From positions 62,217 to 126,216 of the forward strand of contig NZ_KQ040800.1 of assembly GCF_000971985.1 (NCBI RefSeq): a DNA stretch of 64,000 bases. Direction: 5' to 3'. The translations under genes and the position numbers were made by a program. Shown here piece by piece: positions 35,018 through 43,549 of the stretch (the stretch's first letter is position 1; every line of letters starts with the position of its first letter). The notes under the pieces were generated by a model. That model searched no databases. It was not told the DNA's origin and was given only the letters and a program-made list of their open reading frames with translations. Source of the stretch: Paenibacillus dauci. Lineage in GTDB: Bacteria > Bacillota > Bacilli > Paenibacillales > Paenibacillaceae.

Positions 35018-35065
35018 GATCGCTTCCCTGGGTCCCGTAAGGGAACCGGCAGGGGAGCGATTTTT
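35018..35065 (+). terminator. Hairpin between xylA and xylB
   Basis: GATCGCTTCCCTG pairs with CAGGGGAGCGAT(T), and the loop contains a further GGTCCC/GGGAACC stem. Five Ts follow. It would act as a terminator or attenuator that lowers xylB expression relative to xylA, or as an mRNA stabiliser. Confidence 0.78.
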
Positions 35066-35153
35066 GGTATGGATACCATCCGCTGTAAGATATTATTTTT
35101 ATGTATGCAGTCATCCTATCGGGTTATTCAGCAATTTATAGAGGAGGAATACT

Positions 35154-36650
35154 ATGAGCTACGTTATTGGAGTAGATCTGGGGACCAGCGCTGTCAAAAC
35201 GGTACTGGTCAACAAGCAGGGACAGGTGGCATTTGAGACATCGGAGTCGTATCCGCTATCCCAGCCCAAGCCAGGATACAGCGAGCAGAATCCCGAAGAT
35301 TGGGTAGAGCAGACGCTGGTCTCGCTGGGCAGACTGCTGGAGGTATCCGGCGTACCGGCAGAAGAGATACAGGGTATGAGCTTCTCCGGACAGATGCATG
35401 GATTGGTATTGCTGGATCAGGAGCACCAAGTGGTTCGTCCGGCGATCCTGTGGAATGATACACGTACAACTTCCCAGTGCCGCCGAATCGAACAGACACT
35501 GGGTGGAGAACTGCTGCAAATTGCCCGCAACCGTGCGCTTGAAGGGTTTACTTTACCCAAAATACTGTGGGTACAGGAACATGAACCGGATAACTGGAGC
35601 CAGGCGGCACTGTTCCTACTGCCCAAGGATTATGTACGCTATCGGTTGACCGGTGATCTGGCAATGGATTATTCGGATGCGGCAGGTACGCTGCTGCTCG
35701 ATATTACCGCCAAGTCTTGGAGCGAAACGATTGCTACTGCGTTTGATCTGCCATTATCGCTTTGTCCGCGTCTGGTAGAGTCTTTTGACGATGTAGGCGG
35801 ACTGCTGCCAGAGGTCCGGGAACGTACAGGTCTTGGTGAGACTACGCGTGTCTATGCGGGTGGCGCGGATAATGCTTGCGGCGCGATCGGAGCAGGCATT
35901 CTAAGCGAAGGCCAGACGATGTGCAGTATCGGTACCTCCGGGGTTGTGTTGTCCTATGAAGAACGCAAGGATTTGGATTTTGAAGGTAAAGTGCATTTCT
36001 TTAATCATGGGGAAAAAGATGCCTTTTATATTATGGGAGTCACACTGGCAGCAGGTTACAGCCTGGAATGGTTCCGCAGCACATTTGGCAAGGAATTGTC
36101 ATTTGAAGCCCTGCTGTCAGGAGTAGACGAAATCACTGCCGGAGCTGAAGGCTTGCTGTTCACGCCGTATATTGTTGGTGAACGTACACCGCATCCGGAT
36201 GCGGATATCCGCGGCAGCTTTATCGGGATAGATGCGTCGCATCGTCTCCCCCATTTTGCCCGCGCGGTGCTGGAAGGCATTACATTTTCTCTGCGGGAAT
36301 CAATCGATATTCTGCGCGAGTCCGGCAAAAATATCACTGAAGTGGTCTCGATCGGTGGCGGCGCACGCAATGAGACATGGCTGCAGATGCAGGCGGATAT
36401 TTTCAATGCCAAAGTGGTCCGGCTGGAGAATGAGCAGGGACCAGCGATGGGAGCGGCTATGCTGGCTGCCTATGGCAGCGGCTGGTTCGAATCATTGGCA
36501 GATTGTGCAGCAGCGTTCCTGCGCACCTCCAAATCGTATGCGCCTGATCCGGGCCGGGCGGAACGGTATAATCAGTTGTTTGCGATTTATCAGGAGATTT
36601 ACAATCAGACGGCAGATTTGAACCGACGGCTGACTGCTTTTAGAGGATAA
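35154..36650 (+). CDS. xylB: Xylulokinase
   Basis: A 498-residue FGGY-family kinase that phosphorylates D-xylulose to xylulose-5-phosphate for the pentose phosphate pathway. GVDLGTSAVKTVLVN is the N-terminal phosphate motif. MSFSGQMHGLVLLD holds the substrate site with MHG. YAGGADNACGAIGAG has the catalytic Asp, and SIGGGARNETWLQMQADIFNAKV is the C-terminal FGGY signature. GAGGAGG precedes the ATG. It completes the xylA-xylB operon. Confidence 0.97.
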   Translation: MSYVIGVDLGTSAVKTVLVNKQGQVAFETSESYPLSQPKPGYSEQNPEDWVEQTLVSLGRLLEVSGVPAEEIQGMSFSGQMHGLVLLDQEHQVVRPAILWNDTRTTSQCRRIEQTLGGELLQIARNRALEGFTLPKILWVQEHEPDNWSQAALFLLPKDYVRYRLTGDLAMDYSDAAGTLLLDITAKSWSETIATAFDLPLSLCPRLVESFDDVGGLLPEVRERTGLGETTRVYAGGADNACGAIGAGILSEGQTMCSIGTSGVVLSYEERKDLDFEGKVHFFNHGEKDAFYIMGVTLAAGYSLEWFRSTFGKELSFEALLSGVDEITAGAEGLLFTPYIVGERTPHPDADIRGSFIGIDASHRLPHFARAVLEGITFSLRESIDILRESGKNITEVVSIGGGARNETWLQMQADIFNAKVVRLENEQGPAMGAAMLAAYGSGWFESLADCAAAFLRTSKSYAPDPGRAERYNQLFAIYQEIYNQTADLNRRLTAFRG

Positions 36651-36825
36651 GAATGGTTGATCGCCGTCCTACGTGAGCCTGTGCAAGGAAGGGAAGTGTA
36701 TGTATGTTCTGCTGCTAATATCAGGATGCATGTGACAGCAGAGTGAGTAGGGAACAAGCAATACAACAAGCAATAGAACGAACCACAAGCCTGATAATAG
36801 AATCAGCAGCAGATATATAATGACG

Positions 36826-36858
36826 CAGCCCTTTTTCTGTTTGTTGGAAAAAGGGTTG
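36826..36858. terminator. Hairpin downstream of xylB
   Basis: CAGCCCTTTTTC pairs with GAAAAAGGGTTG around a 9-nt loop with G-T pairing. The following bases are TACCTATTTTT, so the T tract is displaced. It is the only terminator candidate after xylB in the 631-bp gap 36651-37281. An 82-codon minus-strand frame over it lacks a ribosome binding site. Confidence 0.5.
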
Positions 36859-37183
36859 TACCTATTTTTGACAAATATGCATACATACCAGGATAAGCGG
36901 TTAAGTTGATTGTACACGCAAAAAAGTTTTACAATAAAAGAAAAAGAAGCAGTATACTATAGAATAACTGTACAGGATAAGTAGGATTGCTGGATAAGCG
37001 CCATTTATTTTCCTTTATGCAGGAAATAGGTTGTATTAGATAGCTATCACACACTTTTTACCAAATAATACAGTCGTGCAGCGCAACTATTTGCTGTCAC
37101 ATGCGTCTTATGCTATAGGCCTGGCAAATCGCGGGCGCAGAGCGGAATCAGCCCCTGTAAGACACAATACACACATCACTGAA

Positions 37184-37240
37184 ATTTATCGGTAAAGCGC
37201 CCTCATTCTATTACCGGAAACGGCTTGTCTGCCGATAAAT
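37184..37240 (+). other. Structured leader before the transglutaminase-like gene
   Basis: ATTTATCGG (37184-37192) pairs perfectly with CCGATAAAT (37232-37240), enclosing about 39 nt with an inner ACCGGAAACGG hairpin. It ends 41 bp before the start codon. The shape suggests a structured 5' UTR, but no known riboswitch class was matched. Nothing else was recognised in the rest of the gap. Confidence 0.4.
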
Positions 37241-37281
37241 ACAATCAGAGCAAATCATAGGAGAAGGGCGGTTACGTCTGC

Positions 37282-38403
37282 ATGAAAATGTCAAATAACA
37301 TCTGGGTCAAAACCCTTTTGGCCGGAACAATCCTGTTCACAGGACTTCCTGCTGTTACTCCCAATCAGGCCATCTATGCGGCCTCTTCACAGGTAACCGT
37401 TAACAGTTCCACCGATGTGACCAATGCGCTTTATACGTCGCTAATGAATCGTGATGCCGAAGTTACTCTTTTATATAAAGGAAGTACCAGTGGCCTCAAA
37501 GCAATGCTGCAAAATGCATTCGAAAATGCGCTGGAGAAAGACCCGTATACCCAGTACATTCTGGACAGCTATGGACTGAGCTGGCGCCAGAATGCCTATT
37601 CTGCCCGTGTGACGGTTACGATGAATTATCGTGAGACAACCACCCAGACCGGCTATGTCAAAAATAAAGTGCAGCAGATTCTCTCCAATATCGTGTCTTC
37701 CAGCATGAATGACCATGAGAAAGTCAAAGCGATCCATGACTGGGTCGTGCGCAATGTGAAATATGATGAGACGTATACCCGCTATACCGCATATGAAGCA
37801 CTGCATGATGGTACGGCTGTCTGTCAGGGATATGCCCTGCTGACCTACGAGCTGCTCAAGGAAGCCGGTATCCAGAATATGATCGTCGAAGGTACAGCCG
37901 ATGGTGAACTGCATGCCTGGAATCTGGTGAACCTGGACGGCAAATGGTATCACCTGGATACGACATGGGATGATCCGGTACCGGATCAGGGAAATGATGT
38001 GCAGACCGCTTACTATCTGCTGACCGATTCGCAGATGAAGCAGGATCACAAATGGACCAAAACGTATCCGGCAGCAAATACAACGTATCACAGCACACTG
38101 GATCAGCTGATCGCAGCAGGCGATCCCAAAGCAAGCTTTTACCAGCAGCTGGAGAAAACGCTGAACTATGTAACTGCAGCTAGCGAATCCGATTCGATTC
38201 GTTCGGCAGCAGGTCTCAAATCACAAGTACAGGCAGCTCAGACAGCTGGCAAAAGTGCAGTCACTTTCCGCTACAGCGGCAGTCTGACCAGTCTCAAAAA
38301 CGATCTGCGCGGTTTGTCTTCGGTTGGCGTAAAGTCGCTTTCCTATAGCGTAAAATCGATCAGCAGCACTAATGATCTGAAAGTTACTTTGAGCTGGAGC
38401 TAA
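37282..38403 (+). CDS. Secreted transglutaminase-like domain protein
   Basis: A 373-residue protein with a signal peptide (WVKTLLAGTILFTGLPAVTPNQAIYAA, cleavage near residue 34). The transglutaminase-like core has the triad C181 in GTAVCQGYA, H211 in ELHAWN and D226 in WYHLDTTWDDP, a pattern shared by YebA/CYK3-type proteins and bacterial proteases of the papain-like fold. An N-terminal region (35-140) precedes it, and a C-terminal Ser/Lys-rich region (250-373) may be a small beta domain. GAAGGGCGG is upstream. The substrate is unknown; wall peptide or secreted protein processing is possible. Confidence 0.87.
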   Translation: MKMSNNIWVKTLLAGTILFTGLPAVTPNQAIYAASSQVTVNSSTDVTNALYTSLMNRDAEVTLLYKGSTSGLKAMLQNAFENALEKDPYTQYILDSYGLSWRQNAYSARVTVTMNYRETTTQTGYVKNKVQQILSNIVSSSMNDHEKVKAIHDWVVRNVKYDETYTRYTAYEALHDGTAVCQGYALLTYELLKEAGIQNMIVEGTADGELHAWNLVNLDGKWYHLDTTWDDPVPDQGNDVQTAYYLLTDSQMKQDHKWTKTYPAANTTYHSTLDQLIAAGDPKASFYQQLEKTLNYVTAASESDSIRSAAGLKSQVQAAQTAGKSAVTFRYSGSLTSLKNDLRGLSSVGVKSLSYSVKSISSTNDLKVTLSWS

Positions 38404-38475
38404 TCCATGCCTTGACGTACGGCATGTAATGGATCAATGATCATAGAATCCATAACTATACTTTTTACGTAGGAA

Positions 38476-38509
38476 GCCCCGATTGCTGTATGCGATCGGG
38501 GCTTTTTTT
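38476..38509 (+). terminator. Terminator after the transglutaminase-like gene
   Basis: AGCCCCGAT pairs with ATCGGGGCT around a 10-nt loop and runs into seven Ts. Confidence 0.9.
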
Positions 38510-38869
38510 GGGGAAATGGGAGTAAGAAAAGATGCAGATATATTCTGACTTGCACAAAAACCAATATTTGACCAAAAATTAGCTTGATCTGGAGCAAGAA
38601 ATGACTTTGCTACTGTACGTTATTTTTATTCGCAATAGAAAAATTAGAAAAAAATATTCGTATGATTACTTCTATATTATTATATGAATTTTATTTCTCA
38701 AATAAATAAAAGAACGAAAAGTGCATTTGTGTATTTACCTTAATCAACAATAACCTTTACAAATTAACATTTAAACATATTAATTTACATTTATATTAAC
38801 TATAAAATGTGCAAAAGATACCTAAATGTAGATCAAATAAAAATACGTGAATATTATATTCCCCTTTTC
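38510..38869. other. A/T-rich gene-free stretch
   Basis: The stretch, most strongly 38620-38860, is far richer in A and T than the surrounding genes. It has no supported frame, repeat or hairpin that I can see. It precedes a regulated secreted arabinanase gene and may be an UP-element-like or nucleoid-protein-binding region (inference). Confidence 0.5.
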
Positions 38870-38886
38870 TGAAAGCGCTTTATAAT
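38870..38886 (+). promoter_or_regulatory. cre-like site overlapping the -10 box of the arabinanase gene
   Basis: TGAAAGCGCTTTAT (38870-38883) matches cre at 12 of 14 positions and contains the palindrome AAAGCGCTTT. TATAAT overlaps its end at 38881-38886. No good -35 is visible. Confidence 0.55.
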
Positions 38887-38955
38887 TAAGTGTAGACATT
38901 GAGCAGCGCAGGTTGAACGTTCGATGTTAAATTGATTCAGAAGGGTGGAAGTTTC

Positions 38956-39930
38956 TTGAATATGAAACGCAAAGTACTTACGATGGTAGTTATAATGACG
39001 CTCCTACTGCCTATTTTTGCTGATACCAAAGGATTCGCAGCTCACTGGGCACTAAGTGGAGACGTGAATGTTCATGATCCATCTTATATCAAAGAAGGCA
39101 GCGGAACTTATGTATTCTCAACAGGTCCTGGGATTCAAGTGTTGAAGTCCGATAATGGAACCAACTTTTACCGTGTACCACAGGTTTTCCTTTCTCCTTT
39201 ATCCTGGTGGAGACAGTATGCTCCAAACTTGAAAAATGATCGTGCCAATGATGTATGGGCACCGGACGTCAAACAATATAATGGTCGTACATGGTTATAC
39301 TATTCGATCTCTTCTGATTTTGGCCAAAACACATCGGCGATCGGCCTTGCTTCAGCAAGCAGTGTTGGTGCAGGTAACTGGCGCGATGATGGTGTTGTTC
39401 TGACTTCGAACAGCACAAAAGACTACAATGCGATTGACCCTGAGCTGGTTATCGATGCCAGCGGGCAGCCTTGGCTTGCTTTTGGATCATTCTGGACAGG
39501 TCTGAAAATTACCAAATTGGATAAAAATACGATGAAGCCTACAGGCGGTATCTACTCTATTGCCAAACGTACTGTTAATGATGGTGCAATTGAAGCTCCA
39601 TCCATTACGTACAATGCACAGACTGGATACTACTACTTATTCGCTTCCGTTGATAAATGTTGCGATAAAGCCAACAGCACTTACAAAACTGTCTATGGAC
39701 GTTCGAAGAGCATTACTGGTCCTTATGTAGACAAAAATGGTGTAGATATGATGAAAGGCGGTTTCACGATTCTCGATGCAGGTAATGATCGCTGGAAAGG
39801 TCCGGGCGGTGAGGACGTCTACAATACCAACCTGATTATCCGTCATGCTTACGATGCCACCGATGAAGGCAAGCCAAAGCTGCTGATCAGTGATCTGAAA
39901 TACGATTCTGCCGGCTGGCCGACCTACTAA
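38956..39930 (+). CDS. Secreted GH43 endo-1,5-alpha-L-arabinanase
   Basis: A 324-residue extracellular enzyme that cleaves alpha-1,5-arabinan of pectin side chains. The TTG at 38956 is favoured because GGGTGG ends 7 bp upstream; the ATG at 38962 is the alternative. The signal peptide MNMKRKVLTMVVIMTLLLPIFADTKGFA is cut before AHWA. The five-bladed propeller carries the GH43 catalytic set: VHDPSYIK (Asp base), YNAIDPELV (Asp) and GAIEAPSI (Glu acid). DKCCDKANSTYK and the ending LLISDLKYDSAGWPTY are hallmarks of AbnA-type arabinanases. Transcribed alone with its own terminator. Confidence 0.95.
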   Translation: MNMKRKVLTMVVIMTLLLPIFADTKGFAAHWALSGDVNVHDPSYIKEGSGTYVFSTGPGIQVLKSDNGTNFYRVPQVFLSPLSWWRQYAPNLKNDRANDVWAPDVKQYNGRTWLYYSISSDFGQNTSAIGLASASSVGAGNWRDDGVVLTSNSTKDYNAIDPELVIDASGQPWLAFGSFWTGLKITKLDKNTMKPTGGIYSIAKRTVNDGAIEAPSITYNAQTGYYYLFASVDKCCDKANSTYKTVYGRSKSITGPYVDKNGVDMMKGGFTILDAGNDRWKGPGGEDVYNTNLIIRHAYDATDEGKPKLLISDLKYDSAGWPTY

Positions 39931-39994
39931 TCTCGTAGCAATCTTTACATCTGTTGCAGCTCATAAGACTGCTACAGGCTAACCGATAAGATAA

Positions 39995-40068
39995 CTCAAA
40001 AAGCCTTTCCTGCTTCACTGTGATACCGGGAACCCGGTTGTAGACAGAGAGCGGAAAGGCTTTTTGAG
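39995..40068. terminator. Bidirectional terminator between convergent genes
   Basis: CTCAAAAAGCCTTTCC is mirrored perfectly by GGAAAGGCTTTTTGAG, with CCGGG/CCCGG in the loop. A-rich and T-rich feet on both sides fit termination of the arabinanase gene (plus) and the permease gene (minus). Confidence 0.88.
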
Positions 40069-40167
40069 TATATATTTTGGTAAAGGTTAGAGTAGGAATA
40101 GGTTCGCGACCAGCATTCAAAGATATAAGGTCAACCAATCACATCTCTGGATACTGATCGTACGGCA

Positions 40168-41655
40168 TTATGATACCGAATCATCCGGCCGCGCGCCCGT
40201 TTCCAGATCGCATTCCGTCAGCGGGATTACTTTGGTACGCTTGGTCCATTTATAACCCAGCCATAGAATCAGGAACAGTGGGACGCTGATGTAAGAAGCG
40301 AGCAGGGATTTCCAGTCAATTGCTTCCGGTGTAATGTATGACAGACTCTGTCCTACGATAACGATCGCACACAGTACAAAAGCAAACAGTGGGCCAAACG
40401 GGAACCATTTTGCCTTGAATGGCAGATCATTCATATCACGACCCTGCGCCTGGAAAGCACGACGGAAGCGGTAATGACTGATCGCAATCCCTAGCCATGT
40501 AATAAATCCGCACATTCCCGAAGCGTTCAGTAGCCAGCTATAGACGACGCCATCCCCGAACAGGGAAGCCAGAAAGGCCAACATTCCAAAAGCAGCGGTC
40601 ACGATCAGTGCATTTTGCGGAATGCCGCGGGAGTTCAGACGGCCAAACATTTTCGGTGCTTTGCCGGAGCGTGCCAATGCATACAGCACCCGGGTTGAAG
40701 CATACATACCGGAGTTACCGGCAGACAGCACGGAGGATAGGATAACGGCATTCATGACTGCAGCCGCAAAAGCCAGCCCTGCTTTTTCAAAAATCAGGGT
40801 AAATGGGCTGACACCGATATCGCTCAGATCACTGCCCAGCAGCGATGGTGTTGTATAGGGAATGATCAGACCAATCACCAGAATCGCCAGAATGTAGAAG
40901 ATCAGAATACGCCAGAATACCTGACGGATTGCACGCGGTACATGCTCACGCGGGTTCTCGCTCTCACCGGCAGCAACTCCGATCAGCTCGGTACCCTGGA
41001 AAGAGAACCCGGCTGCCATGAATACACCGATAAAGGCGAGCAGTCCGCCGTTGAATGGAGCATCGCCAATCGTAAAGTTACGGAAGCCGATCGCTTCGCC
41101 GCCCATAATGCCAAAGATCATCAGTACGCCAATCACGAGGAAGGCGAGTACAACGACGATCTTGATCATGGCGAACCAGTATTCCGACTCACCGTACCCT
41201 TTGACTGACAGGATATTCAGCAGGAAGATCAGGGCCAGGAATAGCAGACTCCACAGGAACGAAGAGCTCTCCGGGAACCAGTATTTGATAATAATCGTGG
41301 CAGCGGACAGTTCGGCAGCGATCGTCACGGCCCAGTTGTACCAGAAATTCCAACCCATCGCAAAGCCAAAAGCCGGATCGACGAAACGGGCGGCATACGT
41401 ATTGAACGAGCCGGAATCCGGCATATAGGTCGCCATCTCGCCAAGACTCGTCATCAGGAAATAGACCATAATACCGACGCAGGCATAAGCGAGCAGAGCC
41501 CCGCCGGGTCCGGCATTGGCTACCGCCCCGCCGCTGGCGAGGAATAATCCTGTCCCGATCGAACCGCCGAGGGCGATCATCGTCATATGTCTGGCGCGCA
41601 GGCCAGCGCGGAGCTGAGGCTCCGGTGTAGATGTAGGTTTAGCGGTTGAACTCAT
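40168..41655 (-). CDS. lysP: LysP-type amino acid permease
   Basis: A 495-residue APC-superfamily permease with 12 membrane segments. The ATG at 41655 is preferred to a GTG at 41670 that would lie inside the AAGGAG ribosome binding site. The first helix has the APC motif MTMIALGGSIGTGLFLASGGAVANAGPGG. The next region, VYFLMTSLGEMATYMP-GSF and GFAMGWNFWYNWAVTIAAELSAA, closely resembles E. coli LysP. A lysine riboswitch with a terminator lies in the leader, which strongly supports lysine as substrate. Confidence 0.92.
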   Translation of the reverse strand: MSSTAKPTSTPEPQLRAGLRARHMTMIALGGSIGTGLFLASGGAVANAGPGGALLAYACVGIMVYFLMTSLGEMATYMPDSGSFNTYAARFVDPAFGFAMGWNFWYNWAVTIAAELSAATIIIKYWFPESSSFLWSLLFLALIFLLNILSVKGYGESEYWFAMIKIVVVLAFLVIGVLMIFGIMGGEAIGFRNFTIGDAPFNGGLLAFIGVFMAAGFSFQGTELIGVAAGESENPREHVPRAIRQVFWRILIFYILAILVIGLIIPYTTPSLLGSDLSDIGVSPFTLIFEKAGLAFAAAVMNAVILSSVLSAGNSGMYASTRVLYALARSGKAPKMFGRLNSRGIPQNALIVTAAFGMLAFLASLFGDGVVYSWLLNASGMCGFITWLGIAISHYRFRRAFQAQGRDMNDLPFKAKWFPFGPLFAFVLCAIVIVGQSLSYITPEAIDWKSLLASYISVPLFLILWLGYKWTKRTKVIPLTECDLETGARPDDSVS

Positions 41656-41700
41656 GATGCTTGTGTACACTCCTTCATAATCGTCCAGGGAAAGAATGCC

Positions 41701-41733
41701 AAAAAATAGACCGCGGCCAGGCCGGGTCTATTT
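41701..41733 (-). terminator. Expression-platform terminator of the lysine riboswitch
   Basis: On the minus strand AAATAGACC pairs with GGTCTATTT around a GC-rich loop and runs into TTTTTT, 45 bp before the permease start. A second hairpin, CACAATGAAA/TTTCATTGTG (41775-41805), lies between it and the aptamer and may be the alternative fold. Confidence 0.85.
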
Positions 41734-41802
41734 CTATAGATTCCGCACCATACTTTCCCTTTAAGATAGCTCAACACAATGAAATGCTTGGATTTTTTCA
41801 TT

Positions 41803-41960
41803 GTGACAGTTCTGTCCCTTTCGGGTACAGCCCCAGCACAGGATTCCCAGAGCGGAATCTGCACTTCGGCAGCAGGACCTTTTCAACCGGGATTCGCGGC
41901 GGCTCTACGCCTGCTCCGGTTGTACTGATTCATGCTGCGACCTCTACCTCATCGGTTATG
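41803..41960 (-). promoter_or_regulatory. Lysine riboswitch (L-box) aptamer
   Basis: Read on the minus strand, the leader has L-box hallmarks in order: GAGGTAGAGGTCGCAGC, ATCAGTA, a GC-rich P2 region, AAGGTCCTGCTGCCGAAG (the conserved GCCGAAG), GCTGGGGCTGTACCC and GGGACAGAACTGTC. GGTAG and CTGTC can close P1 with wobble pairs. A terminator and the lysP start follow. Lysine binding is known to favour termination in this class. Confidence 0.85.
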
Positions 41961-42114
41961 TGTGATGAGGCATATTATTCAGTTATAGATTCATATCAAC
42001 CTGTTGCGCACAGCTTGTGTTGTCTAAGCTGTTTAGCTGACATGGACGTGTTACAGTATACGTGCTTAGCAGACATTTGGCAATGATTTTGTACAGCAAG
42101 ACGAAGAAAGTGAA

Positions 42115-43263
42115 TTAGCTGGATGCATTTTGCTGACGGCTTTTGGCCATTTGCTGCCAGATCGTGCCGGCGGCTTCTTCACCGGATTCGATGCGTTCCA
42201 GTGCCATTTTGGCCTGCAAGCTGACTTCGAATTCCGGATCTTCGACAGCTGTCTCCAGCGCCTCTCGTGCTTCTTCGGTACCGACTTCGTACAGGAAGCG
42301 GGCAGCCCGCCAGCGTACCAGTTTGCTGCTGTCCTGCAGGGTTTTCAGCATGGCTGGTGTTGCTGCCGGATCACCGATATCGGACAGGGTGTCGCCGGCT
42401 GTACGACGAACCGCAGCCGATTTGTCTTCCAGTGCGCGGTACAGCAGTTCCATCGCTGCTGGTGTTTTCAGATCGCCGAGATACACAACAGCAAGACGGC
42501 GGATTTGCATTTTCTCATCCGACAACGCTTTTTCGATCAGCGGCAGGCTGTCTTCGGTCGGTTCCAGTACGTCAAAGCCGGCATAACGTACACGCCAGTC
42601 TTCACTGTTCATGGATTCGGTAATCTCCTCCAGCGTCATACCGCGGCGCTGCTCGACGAATTCTTCATTGCTGGCGCCGTGGGAGATAGCCTGATCGATA
42701 ATTTTGCGCAGACGTTCCTGCGGGAAAGCGGCTTCCAGTTCCTGCTCCACTTCGCGGGCAATATCTGGTAGTTCCCCATAACGTACACCATAATCAGTCA
42801 GCTTGCGCTCCTTGATCAGCGTCGCACTGGCGACTTCGGTTACAGCCTGCACGAACCGTTCGGAGAGAGAGATGCGCTCTTCTTTGGTACCTGCTTTGAC
42901 CCGGATCTGCATCGGGATACCGCGGAAAAACTGTACGAATACATTCGCTTCTCCAAAATGGTCCCCAGACAGATCTTCCGGTACTTCCAGCTTGTTCTCG
43001 ATGCCCTGTTGGCCGAGCTTGTCCTGCACTTCGTTCAGAATAGCTGACCAATCGGCACTGGCACGGCGATCCAGAGCGACAAAGTCCGCGGTATGGAATA
43101 CGCTTTTGACCCCGTTAATATGAAGCATCTCCCGGATAAAGGAAGGAGCCGAACGCTCGTTATCCAGTGTGTAGGTTTTACGGATCCCTTGCGGCAGTTC
43201 TTCGTCCAGACGCAGCATCATCGTGTTCGGACTGGGAGTAGGTTCAATCGAAATAATTTTCAT
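42115..43263 (-). CDS. CvfC/YpgR-like protein: NifU-type N-domain plus HEAT repeats
   Basis: A 382-residue soluble protein. The ATG at 43263 follows GGAGGT. The N-terminal ~90 residues (ISIEPTPSPNTMMLRL...INGVKSVFHTADFVALDR) match the Nfu/NifU N-terminal scaffold fold, which lacks metal cysteines. From about residue 205 on there are four to five HEAT-like repeats, such as EDWRVRYAGFDVLEP, EKMQIRRLAVVYLGDL, KSAAVRRTAGDTLSDIGD and SSKLVRWRAARFLYEVG. S. aureus CvfC and B. subtilis YpgR share this architecture. Molecular function is unknown. It stands alone on the minus strand. Confidence 0.88.
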   Translation of the reverse strand: MKIISIEPTPSPNTMMLRLDEELPQGIRKTYTLDNERSAPSFIREMLHINGVKSVFHTADFVALDRRASADWSAILNEVQDKLGQQGIENKLEVPEDLSGDHFGEANVFVQFFRGIPMQIRVKAGTKEERISLSERFVQAVTEVASATLIKERKLTDYGVRYGELPDIAREVEQELEAAFPQERLRKIIDQAISHGASNEEFVEQRRGMTLEEITESMNSEDWRVRYAGFDVLEPTEDSLPLIEKALSDEKMQIRRLAVVYLGDLKTPAAMELLYRALEDKSAAVRRTAGDTLSDIGDPAATPAMLKTLQDSSKLVRWRAARFLYEVGTEEAREALETAVEDPEFEVSLQAKMALERIESGEEAAGTIWQQMAKSRQQNASS

Positions 43264-43484
43264 AAATAGGTAGACCTCCATATATCAAATTGTGATTATG
43301 CAAAATGCAGATACCTATCCTGCAGAGCATTGCAGCCTGCTGCAGCCGGATATTATCGCATGATGAGTAAGAATCATCCTGTAAGACGGTCAGCATAAGC
43401 AGACAGATCTCTTCTATACTATTGTAACCCAAAGAGGAAAAGGTTGGCACATGAGAAAACGATGAAGATTGATCCGGTCAAATG

Positions 43485-43531
43485 AAAAAGACGATTCTGC
43501 TTGATCGATGAACAGGAAGAATCGTCTTTTT
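43485..43531 (-). terminator. Terminator of the slipin gene
   Basis: On the minus strand AAAAAGACGATTCT pairs with AGAATCGTCTTTTT around an 18-nt loop. It ends 18 bp after the slipin stop codon. Confidence 0.87.
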
Positions 43532-43549
43532 GGTAGATCACCTATAGAA

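Noticed and set aside
36669-36917. 82-codon minus-strand frame with a hydrophobic stretch
   Set aside because: No ribosome binding site and it spans a hairpin downstream of xylB.
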